From assembly GCA_910584805.1 (NCBI GenBank), contig CAJUCB010000003.1, positions 59,005-73,018 of the forward strand: DNA of 14,014 nucleotides, read 5' to 3'. This DNA is from an uncultured Oscillospiraceae bacterium. GTDB lineage: Bacteria; Bacillota; Clostridia; Oscillospirales; Oscillospiraceae. Positions 1 through 6,229 of the stretch are shown piece by piece. A model generated the notes under the pieces. The model saw only the letters and a list, made by a program, of their open reading frames with translations. It did not search any database and was not told the origin of the DNA. The position numbers and the translations under genes were made by a program. Numbering within the stretch: position 1 is the first letter of the stretch; the number at the start of each line of letters is the position of its first letter.

Positions 1-368
1 AGCACATTCCCCAACACCTGGGGAATGGAAAACTGGATGGCGCCGCCGTCAAAGTACTGGTACACCGCCTCGTGCTGTTCCGCGGGGATGGCAAAAATGG
101 CATAGGCGTAGGCACCGATGAGCATAAAGCCCGCCTGACCCAGAGAAAACAGCCCCGTAAACCCGTTGAGCAGGTTCATGGACACACACACCAAGGCATA
201 GATGGCCCCCTTTTGCAGAACGGGGATCAGCATGGTGGTGGTGGAGTTCACAGGGAGCACATTGTCCAGCAGGTAAAGCAGCACATACAGGGCCGCGATG
301 AGGACAACGGCAATGAGATTCCCAATTTTCTTTTCGGCTGGGACCGCCGCTTGTAATTTCTTTCCCAT
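1..368 (-). CDS. livM: Branched-chain amino acid ABC transporter permease LivM, N-terminal part (cut by window edge)
   Basis: The frame read leftwards from the ATG at 366-368 stays open to the window edge, giving about 122 residues of the N-terminus; the rest lies outside. After a basic start (MGKKLQAAV) comes a hydrophobic helix (about residues 17-35, IGNLIAVVLIAALYVLLYLL), then a second membrane segment leading into NGFTGLFSLGQAGF at about residues 69-82, the conserved LivM cytoplasmic-loop signature. LivM is one of two membrane subunits of the Liv/HAAT importer, pairing with LivH and the ATPases LivG/LivF, which I would expect further left. It starts 10 bases after the livH stop, and its ribosome site AGGTGA lies just after the livH stop codon, so translation is probably coupled. 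Family is certain; substrate range (Leu/Ile/Val or other small amides) is not. Confidence 0.93.
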   Translation of the reverse strand, partial: MGKKLQAAVPAEKKIGNLIAVVLIAALYVLLYLLDNVLPVNSTTTMLIPVLQKGAIYALVCVSMNLLNGFTGLFSLGQAGFMLIGAYAYAIFAIPAEQHEAVYQYFDGGAIQFSIPQVLGNV

Positions 369-378
369 ACTGTTCACC

Positions 379-1266
379 TCACACCTTGTCCGTGGCCTTC
401 TCGCCAAAGATGCCCGTGGGCTTGGCCAGAAGGATCACGATCAGGAGAACGAAGGTGAAAGCATCGGAGAAAGCCGTCCACCCCATACCTTTGATGATGT
501 TCTCACAGATACCGATAATGAACGCACCGATCACCGCACCGGGTACGGAGCCGATGCCGCCGAACACCGCCGCAACGAAAGCCTTCAGCCCCGGCATGGC
601 GCCGGAGGTGGGGATCACAGAGGCGTAGTTGGAAAAGTAGAGCAGGGAGCCCACAGCGGCCAAGAAGCAGCCGATGACGAAGGTAAGCCTGATGACGTTG
701 TTGATCTTGATACCCATGAGCTCACTGGTCTCGAAGTCCCGGGACACCGCCCGCATGGCCATACCCACCTTGGTATAGCGGATCAGCAGGACCAGGGCCA
801 CCACCAGCACGATGGTGAGGATGGGGGTGACCAGAGTGACCATCTTGGTAGAACCGGCACCCACTGCCACTTGCTTTGTCAGGATGGGGATCTCTGGATA
901 GATCTGGGGCAGGCCGCCGGTGAAGTACAGGGCGCAGTTCTGCAGCAGGTAGGACACACCGATAGCAGAGATCATGACCGACATACGGGGCGCAGAACGC
1001 AACGGTTTGTAGGCTACTTTTTCAATGATGACGCCCAGCAGCACCGTCACCACCACCACTAGGACAATGGAGACGTAGATGGGCAGGGATGCCGTGGCAT
1101 AGACCATGACCAAACCAGCCACCATGAACACATCGCCGTGGGCGAAGTTGATCAGGCGGAGGATGCCATAGACCATGGTATAGCCAATGGCAATCAGCGC
1201 ATACTGCCCGCCGACGGAAATGCCGGCCAGGAGGTATGGCAAATTGTTGGAAATAAATTCTGGCAT
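379..1266 (-). CDS. livH: Branched-chain amino acid ABC transporter permease LivH
   Basis: A 295-residue, highly hydrophobic protein of usual LivH length with about eight membrane segments. The N-terminal stretch GGQYALIAIGYTMVYGILRLINFAHGD (residues about 19-45) is the LivH hallmark; AFVAAVFGGIGSVPGAVIGA (about 229-248) is the C-terminal loop thought to contact the ATPase subunits. ATG at 1266 is preceded by AAGGAG six bases away. It forms the membrane channel with LivM for amino acids delivered by LivK. It lies 196 bases downstream of livK in the same direction, so it is probably cotranscribed, but the structured gap probably lowers its expression relative to livK. Nothing looks truncated. 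Confidence 0.95.
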   Translation of the reverse strand: MPEFISNNLPYLLAGISVGGQYALIAIGYTMVYGILRLINFAHGDVFMVAGLVMVYATASLPIYVSIVLVVVVTVLLGVIIEKVAYKPLRSAPRMSVMISAIGVSYLLQNCALYFTGGLPQIYPEIPILTKQVAVGAGSTKMVTLVTPILTIVLVVALVLLIRYTKVGMAMRAVSRDFETSELMGIKINNVIRLTFVIGCFLAAVGSLLYFSNYASVIPTSGAMPGLKAFVAAVFGGIGSVPGAVIGAFIIGICENIIKGMGWTAFSDAFTFVLLIVILLAKPTGIFGEKATDKV

Positions 1267-1304
1267 ACGCTTCTCCTTCTCTTTTCATCAGTCGGAAGTG
1301 GAAA

Positions 1305-1426
1305 GCATCCATCCGTTTCACGGGATGCTCTCGTGGAGTGCATGGATGCATTCCCTGCCGTGGTCAAAAAAGGTCGAACGTCTAGGTACCAATCGTGGCG
1401 GGAGCACAAGGTACCCCCGCCACGAT
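1305..1426 (-). promoter_or_regulatory. Structured livK-livH intercistronic region (stem-loops)
   Basis: The 196-base gap between livK and livH holds an 11-bp perfect stem, 1392-1402 with 1416-1426 (ATCGTGGCGGG / CCCGCCACGAT), around a 13-base loop. In the minus-strand transcript it lies 36 bases after the livK stop. The only U-run (complement of 1366-1371) is about 20 bases beyond the stem, so it is not a textbook terminator. A second element nearer livH, 1305-1312 with 1342-1349 (GCATCCAT / ATGGATGC), can also pair in a competing way, 1305-1309 with 1324-1328. The likely role is 3'-end stabilisation of livK mRNA, or partial attenuation giving excess binding protein over permease; this is inference from position and pairing. 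Confidence 0.6.
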
Positions 1427-1462
1427 GGAAAGACAATACAATGGCTTATGTGGCGCGAACGA

Positions 1463-2668
1463 TCAGTCGGCGTTGGCCTCCTGAACCTTAGCCAGGTCCC
1501 AAACACCGGTCTCAGAGTTGTTCACCTTGATATAAGCCATGTGACGGTCCGCATCGCCCACTTCGTTGAAGACGATCTCACCGGAAATGCCGGTGTACTT
1601 GACGTTGGGCAGAGCAGCCATTACGTCAGCAGGATCCGTAGACTTGGCAGCCTTCAAGGCTTCCAGCGCGGTGAAATAGGCGTCGTAGCCCATGACGGAC
1701 ACAGCAGCGATCATGTCGTTGCCGCCGTTGTTGTTCTTGTTGGTGGCGTCAGAGTTGAGCCACTCTTTGAAGCCAGCCTCGAACTCAGCGTCGCCGCCCT
1801 CAGCGTAGAAGGTGGAGACATAGATCTTGATGTTCTTGCCCTGGGCCATGGCAACCACAGTGTTGCTGTCCCAAGTATCGCCAGCCAGGATGGGCTGGGT
1901 GATGCCCTGTGCGGCAGCCTGCTCAATGATCAGCTGTGCGTAGCTGATGGAGCAGGGGGCAAAGATTACGTCAGCGCCCTGGTTCTTGGCGTTGGTCAGG
2001 TAGGAGTTAAAGTCGGAGTTGCCTTCGGGGAAGGCGTCCACAATGCACTCCATGCCCAGGTTGCCCTCGGCCTCTTCCTTGAAGTAGTTGATCAGGCCCT
2101 GGTCATAGTCGTTGCCCAGCTGGCCCAGGCAGTAGACCTTCTTGGCATTCAGCTCATCCTTGGCAAAGTTGGCCAGGACGGGACCCTGGAAGGGCTCAAT
2201 GAAGCAGATACGGAAATAGTGGTCGTTGCCCTGGGTAACCTGGGGGTTGGTGCAGGACACGCCAACAGCGGGCACGCCAGCGTTGGCGAAGGTGTCGGAA
2301 GCGGCGATGGAGACGCCGGAACCATAAGAGCCCAGGACGATGGAGGGCTTCTTTGCGATGAGGGTGTTGGCAGCGGACACGGCCTTGTCGTTGGAGGACT
2401 CGTTATCCACAACCTCAAGCTTGACATTGTAGGTCTTGCCGTCGATGTCCACGGTGGGCTCGATGGAGTTGGCATACTGCATGCCAAGGACTTCCTGCTT
2501 GCCGCCTGCGCCGTTGTCGCCGGACATGGGCTCGTACACGCCGATGACGATGGTGTCGCCGGATGCATTGGCGTCTGCGTCCGCGTCTGCGTCAGTGCCG
2601 GTGTTGCCGCAGGCACACAGGGCGAACGCCATGCAGCCGGCCAGCAGAAGTGCGAGAATCTTCTTCAT
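1463..2668 (-). CDS. livK: Branched-chain amino acid ABC transporter substrate-binding lipoprotein LivK
   Basis: A 401-residue type I periplasmic-binding-fold protein (Peripla_BP_6 family). It opens with a lipoprotein signal: basic MKK, hydrophobic core, and lipobox L17-C-A-C20, so the mature protein should begin at lipidated Cys20 outside the membrane. A low-complexity acidic tether rich in Asp-Ala pairs (about residues 24-35) follows, then IVIGVYEPMSGDNGAGGKQEVLGMQ, the typical start of the binding domain. It captures branched-chain or related amino acids and hands them to LivHM. ATG at 2668 has the strong site AAGGAGG seven to eight bases upstream. It is first in the liv operon, with its own promoter and a structured region after it. 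The exact ligand cannot be read from sequence. Confidence 0.95.
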   Translation of the reverse strand: MKKILALLLAGCMAFALCACGNTGTDADADADANASGDTIVIGVYEPMSGDNGAGGKQEVLGMQYANSIEPTVDIDGKTYNVKLEVVDNESSNDKAVSAANTLIAKKPSIVLGSYGSGVSIAASDTFANAGVPAVGVSCTNPQVTQGNDHYFRICFIEPFQGPVLANFAKDELNAKKVYCLGQLGNDYDQGLINYFKEEAEGNLGMECIVDAFPEGNSDFNSYLTNAKNQGADVIFAPCSISYAQLIIEQAAAQGITQPILAGDTWDSNTVVAMAQGKNIKIYVSTFYAEGGDAEFEAGFKEWLNSDATNKNNNGGNDMIAAVSVMGYDAYFTALEALKAAKSTDPADVMAALPNVKYTGISGEIVFNEVGDADRHMAYIKVNNSETGVWDLAKVQEANAD

Positions 2669-2741
2669 GGTTTAACCTCCTTAAATCTGCCGAAGCTGTC
2701 CGCACGATACGGACATCTGTTTTCCTTCAGCTATGCCTAAT

Positions 2742-2770
2742 AGTTTACTATAAGTTCAACAATTTTGCAA
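2742..2770 (-). promoter_or_regulatory. Putative livK promoter with upstream phased A-tracts
   Basis: On the minus strand, TTGCAA (complement of 2765-2770) and TAAACT (2742-2747) are 17 bases apart, a moderate sigma-A match. Immediately upstream, the nine-base sequence TTAGAAAAA occurs twice (2774-2782 and 2795-2803), exactly 21 bases apart, with a further A-run between, giving A-tracts about one helical turn apart. This resembles an UP element or intrinsic bend, or a pair of operator half-sites. The -10 match is only four of six, so confidence is modest. Confidence 0.4.
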
Positions 2771-2822
2771 CGCTTTTTCTAATTTTTGAAAGGTTTTTTC
2801 TAAAGCTCCTATGCAGTTTATC

Positions 2823-2853
2823 GTAAAAGCCGCCAAACTCTGGCGGCTTTTAC
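2823..2853 (-). terminator. Rho-independent terminator after ridA
   Basis: A perfect 13-bp inverted repeat, GTAAAAGCCGCCA (2823-2835) and TGGCGGCTTTTAC (2841-2853), with a 5-base loop. It begins 8 bases past the ridA stop on the minus strand; the stem ends in a GGCTTTTA run supplying the U-tract. The structure is symmetric, so it may also stop plus-strand transcription. It separates the patB-ridA unit from the livK promoter. Confidence 0.85.
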
Positions 2854-2861
2854 AGGTGTTT

Positions 2862-3236
2862 TTATCCCTTCACTGCAACAGCTTCGATCTCCACCAAAGC
2901 CCCCTTCGGCAACTGGGCCACGGCAAAGCAGGAGCGGGCGGGGGTGTGCTCCCCAAAATACTGGGCATAGATCTCGTTGAACAGGGAGAAGTCCTCCATG
3001 GTCTTCAAGTAGCAGGTGGTCTTGACCACATGATGTAAGTCCAGGCCCGCCGCCTTCAGGACAGCGATGAGGTTCTCCAAGGCCTGCACCGTCTGGGTGG
3101 CGGTGTTGTGGGCTAAGGCCCCGGTGTCCGGGATGATGCCCAGTTGGCCGGAGGTGAACACGAAGTCCCCTGCTGCCACGGCCTGGGCATAGGGCCCAAT
3201 GGCCTCCGGTGCTTTGTCGGTGTGCAAAATTTCCAT
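2862..3236 (-). CDS. ridA: RidA family enamine/imine deaminase (YjgF/YER057c/UK114)
   Basis: A 124-residue protein of standard RidA length. It has the family N-terminal APEAIGPYAQAV (about 9-20), SGQLGI (29-34) and the C-terminal block R101-S-C, then LPKGALVEIEA ending near residue 119. R101 and E116 align with the E. coli RidA substrate-binding residues R105 and E120, so it should be active in hydrolysing 2-aminoacrylate and similar enamines to keto acid and ammonia. The frame is open further upstream, but homology begins at the ATG at 3236, with AAAGGA about 11 bases before it. It follows the C-S lyase gene by 40 bases on the same strand, and that class of PLP enzyme releases exactly the reactive intermediate RidA removes. 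Confidence 0.95.
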   Translation of the reverse strand: MEILHTDKAPEAIGPYAQAVAAGDFVFTSGQLGIIPDTGALAHNTATQTVQALENLIAVLKAAGLDLHHVVKTTCYLKTMEDFSLFNEIYAQYFGEHTPARSCFAVAQLPKGALVEIEAVAVKG

Positions 3237-3276
3237 GATGGTCTGTATCCTTTCTCTAAAAAAATGATGGCTATTG

Positions 3277-4464
3277 TCAATGCAGGGCTTCCAGCCCAGC
3301 GGCAAGCTGCTCCGCCGCCCGCCGGATGGTCTCTTGAGGTGCGGCCAGGTTCAGGCGGATATGGGTATCCCCCTTCTCCCCTTCCGGGTAAAACCAGTGG
3401 CCATAGTCTGGGGCAATGCGGCAGTCCTGCTCCATGAAGCCATGGAGCTGCCCCCGGTCCACCCGTTTCCCCAGGTCAATCCACATGAGATACGTCCCCT
3501 CCAATGGGGAGACCGTGATCTCTGGATAGGGGGCCAGGGCTTTCTTGATCTGTTGGTAGTTGGCAGAAACCTCCGCCAGGACAGCATCCAGCCAGGCGTC
3601 CCCGCCTTGGAAAGCCGCGGCCACGGCGATATAATCCAGGGTACTGCCCTCCCCTGTCCCCAGGCCCTGTTCAAAACGGTCAAAGCGGGTGCGCTGCTCC
3701 GCCTCCGGAAGCACCAGAATGGCATTCTTCATCCCCGCCAGGTTGAAGCTCTTGCTGGCGGAGAATAGGGTGATGGGCTTCCCCTCCCCCTTCCAGAGGC
3801 TGGCAGCGGAGACATGGCGGTGCCCCGGCTGGATCAAGTCGTGGTGGATTTCGTCGGCAAAGACCTGGACGCCGTGGCGCTGGCAGCAATCCAGCATCCC
3901 CTCCAACTCTGCCTGGGTCCAAACCCGCCCTACAGGGTTGTGGGGAGAACAGAGGATAAACGCTTTCACATCCTCCGCTACGATTTTCCGTTCAAACTCC
4001 GCCAGGTCGATGGTATAAACCCCCGCTTCCTCCCGGAGGGGCGCATACACCCCCCGCCGCCCGGTATCCCCGATGATGCGGTAAAAGGGCATATAAACGG
4101 GGGTCTGGATGAGCACCGCGTCCCCAGGCTCTGTCAGGGCCTGGATCAGGTGGAACAGCCCTGTCACCACACTGGGCGCGTTGCGGATCCATTCCCGTTG
4201 GAGCTTAGTCCCATGGCGGCGCTGTTCCCAGCCCAAGATACTCTCGTAGTATCCGTCCGGGATCACATAGTAGCCAAAGGCCCCGTGGTCCACCGCCCGA
4301 TGCAGGGCCTCCCGGACACAGGCAGGTACCTTAAAATCCATGTCCGCCACCCAGAGCGGCAACAGGTCCTCCCGGTCAAAGAGGCCAGTCAAACCGTCCC
4401 ATTTCTCACAGTCGGTGCCCCGGCGGTCCGGCAAGCCGATCTCTTCCCGCAGTTTCTCATCCAT
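3277..4464 (-). CDS. patB: PatB/MalY-type PLP-dependent C-S lyase (cystathionine beta-lyase-like)
   Basis: A fold-type I aminotransferase-class protein. Numbering from the upstream GTG at 4476 (399 residues), key features are LWVADMDF at 41-48, SPHNPVGRVW at 177-186, ADEIHHDL at 207-214, the PLP Schiff-base lysine K242 in SASKSFNLAGMKNA, and R374 in THIRLN for the substrate carboxylate. This motif set marks the MalY/PatB subgroup, which cleaves cystathionine or cysteine conjugates to thiol, pyruvate and ammonia. I prefer the ATG at 4464 (395 residues), because AAAGGAG at 4476-4482 overlaps the GTG but is well placed for the ATG. It is first in an operon with ridA and divergent from proC. True aminotransferase activity is an alternative but less likely. 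Confidence 0.9.
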   Translation of the reverse strand: MDEKLREEIGLPDRRGTDCEKWDGLTGLFDREDLLPLWVADMDFKVPACVREALHRAVDHGAFGYYVIPDGYYESILGWEQRRHGTKLQREWIRNAPSVVTGLFHLIQALTEPGDAVLIQTPVYMPFYRIIGDTGRRGVYAPLREEAGVYTIDLAEFERKIVAEDVKAFILCSPHNPVGRVWTQAELEGMLDCCQRHGVQVFADEIHHDLIQPGHRHVSAASLWKGEGKPITLFSASKSFNLAGMKNAILVLPEAEQRTRFDRFEQGLGTGEGSTLDYIAVAAAFQGGDAWLDAVLAEVSANYQQIKKALAPYPEITVSPLEGTYLMWIDLGKRVDRGQLHGFMEQDCRIAPDYGHWFYPEGEKGDTHIRLNLAAPQETIRRAAEQLAAGLEALH

Positions 4465-4488
4465 ATCCTTGTCCACTCCTTTCCGCCC

Positions 4489-4517
4489 ATTCTACCCCAC
4501 CCGCCCCCCGGTGGCAA
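4489..4517 (-). promoter_or_regulatory. Putative patB-ridA promoter
   Basis: On the minus strand, TTGCCA (complement of 4512-4517) and TAGAAT (4489-4494) each match consensus at five of six positions and are 17 bases apart. The predicted transcription start falls near 4482, leaving a very short leader that begins about at the ribosome site AAAGGAG. This supports the ATG at 4464 as the start of patB. Confidence 0.6.
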
Positions 4518-4633
4518 GGGGCATTCCTCCTGGAAGCAAAACCTTGGACAGGCAGACAAAAGCCCCCCTGCGCTTCCCGCCCCTTTCCTCGATATTGACG
4601 AGAGAAATCTGCCGTTTCTCGCCCGGATTCCTC

Positions 4634-4663
4634 TTGCCTGCCACCAAGGCCCTATGCTACAAT
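4634..4663 (+). promoter_or_regulatory. Putative proC promoter (extended -10)
   Basis: TTGCCT (4634-4639) and TACAAT (4658-4663) are 18 bases apart, and the -10 is preceded by TGC, an extended -10. It lies 51 bases upstream of the proC ATG. The intergenic stretch further upstream (4518-4633) shows no T-box leader or other riboswitch that I recognise; a short GAGAAA/TTTCTC inverted repeat near 4600-4620 is the only structure noticed. Confidence 0.55.
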
Positions 4664-4714
4664 AGAATAAATACAGCAAATCAACCACTTTTACCAATGA
4701 AGGAGGGCTTAGCT

Positions 4715-5515
4715 ATGAACTATACCTTCGGGCTCATCGGGTCCGGCAACATGGGCGGTGCCATTGCCCGCGCCGCCAGCCGTTCCGTCCAGGACGGCAT
4801 CCTCTCCGACCATGACCAGGAGAAAGCCAAGGCCTTGGCCACCCAGTTGGGCTTCACCGCTGGGGACAGCCAGGAAGCGGCCAAGGAGAGCCGTTATCTC
4901 TTCCTGGGTGTGAAGCCGCACCTGATGGCCACTGTACTGGAAGGGATCGCCCCCACCCTAGCCCAGCGGGCGGAGCCCCCCATTCTGGTCTCCATGGCTG
5001 CGGGCCTCACCATCCCCCAGCTTCAGGCCATGGCCGGGAAAGCCTATCCCGTCATTCGCATTATGCCCAACACGCCGGTCTCTGTAGGCCAGGGGGTGAT
5101 CCTCTACACCGCCAGCCCAGAGGCCACCCCGGCCATGGTAGAGGGCTTCCTCTCCATCCTCTCCCAGTCCGGCAAGCTCTACCCCATTGAGGAATCCCTC
5201 ATGGACGTTGGGGCCGCCGTGTCCGGTTGTGGCCCGGCCTATGCCTATCTGGTGATGGACGCCCTGGCCGACGGCGGCGTAGCCTGCGGACTCCCCCGCC
5301 CCGATGCCATCCGCTATGCCGCTCAGACCCTTCTGGGGGCAGCCCAAATGGTGCTGGAAACCGGCAAGCATCCAGACCAGTTGAAAAACGAGGTGTGCAG
5401 CCCCGGCGGCAGCACCATCCAAGGGGTGCGCACACTGGAACAGCGGGGGGTCCGGGCCGCTATGATGGATGCCGTCATCGCCGCCTGCGAAAAGAACGCT
5501 GCCCTGGGCGGCTGA
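4715..5515 (+). CDS. proC: Pyrroline-5-carboxylate reductase
   Basis: A 266-residue protein, the normal ProC size. It catalyses the last step of proline synthesis, NAD(P)H-dependent reduction of 1-pyrroline-5-carboxylate, in the cytosol. The Rossmann motif LIGSGNMGGAI is at residues 7-17, MPNTP at 117-121, and the C-terminal signature runs from SGCGPAYAYLVMDALADG (170-187) to EVCSPGGSTIQGV (226-238). Although the frame is open far upstream, the ATG at 4715 is chosen because homology starts there and AAGGAGG sits eight bases before it. It is monocistronic: its own promoter upstream, a hairpin directly after. No sign of truncation. Confidence 0.97.
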   Translation: MNYTFGLIGSGNMGGAIARAASRSVQDGILSDHDQEKAKALATQLGFTAGDSQEAAKESRYLFLGVKPHLMATVLEGIAPTLAQRAEPPILVSMAAGLTIPQLQAMAGKAYPVIRIMPNTPVSVGQGVILYTASPEATPAMVEGFLSILSQSGKLYPIEESLMDVGAAVSGCGPAYAYLVMDALADGGVACGLPRPDAIRYAAQTLLGAAQMVLETGKHPDQLKNEVCSPGGSTIQGVRTLEQRGVRAAMMDAVIAACEKNAALGG

Positions 5516-5541
5516 ACCTGACATTATAAAATGGTAATGGT

Positions 5542-5588
5542 AAAGGCAACCGCAACAGGGGGAGGGAATCCCTGTCGCGGTTGCCTTT
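5542..5588. terminator. Bidirectional terminator between convergent proC and PAP2 genes
   Basis: A long hairpin: AAAGGCAACCGC (5542-5553) pairs with GCGGTTGCCTTT (5577-5588), then one mismatch, then ACAGGG (5555-5560) with CCCTGT (5570-5575), around a 9-base loop. It begins 26 bases after the proC stop and 4 bases after the PAP2 gene's stop in the other direction. The flanking AAA/TTT bases give short U-tracts both ways. Confidence 0.85.
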
Positions 5589-5592
5589 CGTC

Positions 5593-6156
5593 CTATATGC
5601 CCTCAGGCAAACCGCCCTTGGGCCTACGACTGTTTTCCAATTTCCACCAGAGACGCTTGGCCAGCACCCCGCATAAAACGCCCACGAGGATACCACCCAC
5701 CACGTCCGTTGGGTAATGGACATAGAGATATAAACGAGAAAACGCAATCAGCGCCGCCAGCACCAGGGCCGCCCATCGCCCCTCCCATCGGTTCAGCAAC
5801 AGCACTGTGGCCGCCGCGAAGGAGGCCGAGCTGTGCCCCGAGGGGAAGGACGGGTCCAGGGGCGCAGGGATGAGCAGTGCCACCGTCTCCTTCAACTCGA
5901 AGGGGCGGATCCGCCCCACAGCGTTTTTCAAAACCAGATTGCAAAGAAGCAAGCTGAGAAGCAATGCCAACAGGACCTGAACCCCCACGCCCCGATCCTT
6001 CCGATAAAAGGCCAGGAGCAGGATGCCCAAAAGGATCCAAACCTCTCCCCGATCCGTCAGCCGGGAGAGCCATGGCATGATATAATCCAAAGCTACCGTG
6101 TGGAGATGCTGGGCAATCCAATCCAGTACGCCCAGCTCTGCGGTGGAGAGCGCCAT
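5593..6156 (-). CDS. PAP2 superfamily membrane phosphatase
   Basis: A 187-residue integral membrane protein with all three PAP2 motifs: K77-x6-R84-P85 (KNAVGRIRP), PSGH at 105-108, and S140-R-x5-H147-x3-D151 (SRLYLYVHYPTD). H108 and H147 are the expected catalytic histidines, so the enzyme should be active, probably on undecaprenyl pyrophosphate (BcrC-like) or a phosphatidic acid/phosphatidylglycerophosphate-type lipid; the motifs do not decide. About five membrane helices are visible. A longer frame reaches 6204, but the ATG at 6156 is preceded by AAAGGGGG and starts at normal family position. It has its own promoter-like sequence, 73 bases downstream of the ATPase gene on the same strand. 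Confidence 0.92.
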   Translation of the reverse strand: MALSTAELGVLDWIAQHLHTVALDYIMPWLSRLTDRGEVWILLGILLLAFYRKDRGVGVQVLLALLLSLLLCNLVLKNAVGRIRPFELKETVALLIPAPLDPSFPSGHSSASFAAATVLLLNRWEGRWAALVLAALIAFSRLYLYVHYPTDVVGGILVGVLCGVLAKRLWWKLENSRRPKGGLPEGI

Positions 6157-6194
6157 CACAGGCCAGCCCCCTTTCCTGCTTTTGTATCCTGTGT

Positions 6195-6223
6195 ATTGTA
6201 ACACAGCCGGCAGGCGAGGGCAA
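6195..6223 (-). promoter_or_regulatory. Putative PAP2 gene promoter with -10 inside a palindrome
   Basis: On the minus strand TTGCCC (complement of 6218-6223) and TACAAT (6195-6200) are exactly 17 bases apart, and TGT precedes the -10 (extended -10). The -10 is flanked by a perfect 6-bp inverted repeat, CTGTGT (6189-6194) and ACACAG (6201-6206), a possible operator. Confidence 0.55.
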
Positions 6224-6229
6224 GTGGTT

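Noticed and set aside
1187..2740. 517-codon plus-strand open frame opposite livK
   Set aside because: livK on the other strand has a lipobox, strong ribosome site and family motifs; the long antisense frame follows from GC-rich codon bias.
2781..2795. Possible CodY box upstream of livK
   Set aside because: About five mismatches to AATTTTCWGAAAATT; the A/T-richness is better explained by phased A-tracts.
3814..4665. 283-codon plus-strand frame
   Set aside because: Shadow of patB, without recognisable domains, and it crosses the patB and proC promoters.
4340..4714. N-terminal extension of proC in the same frame
   Set aside because: It runs through the promoter and antisense of patB; ProC homology and the AGGAGG site start at 4715.
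4518..4714. T-box or other riboswitch leader for proC
   Set aside because: No T-box sequence, specifier stem or terminator hairpin is visible in the short leader.
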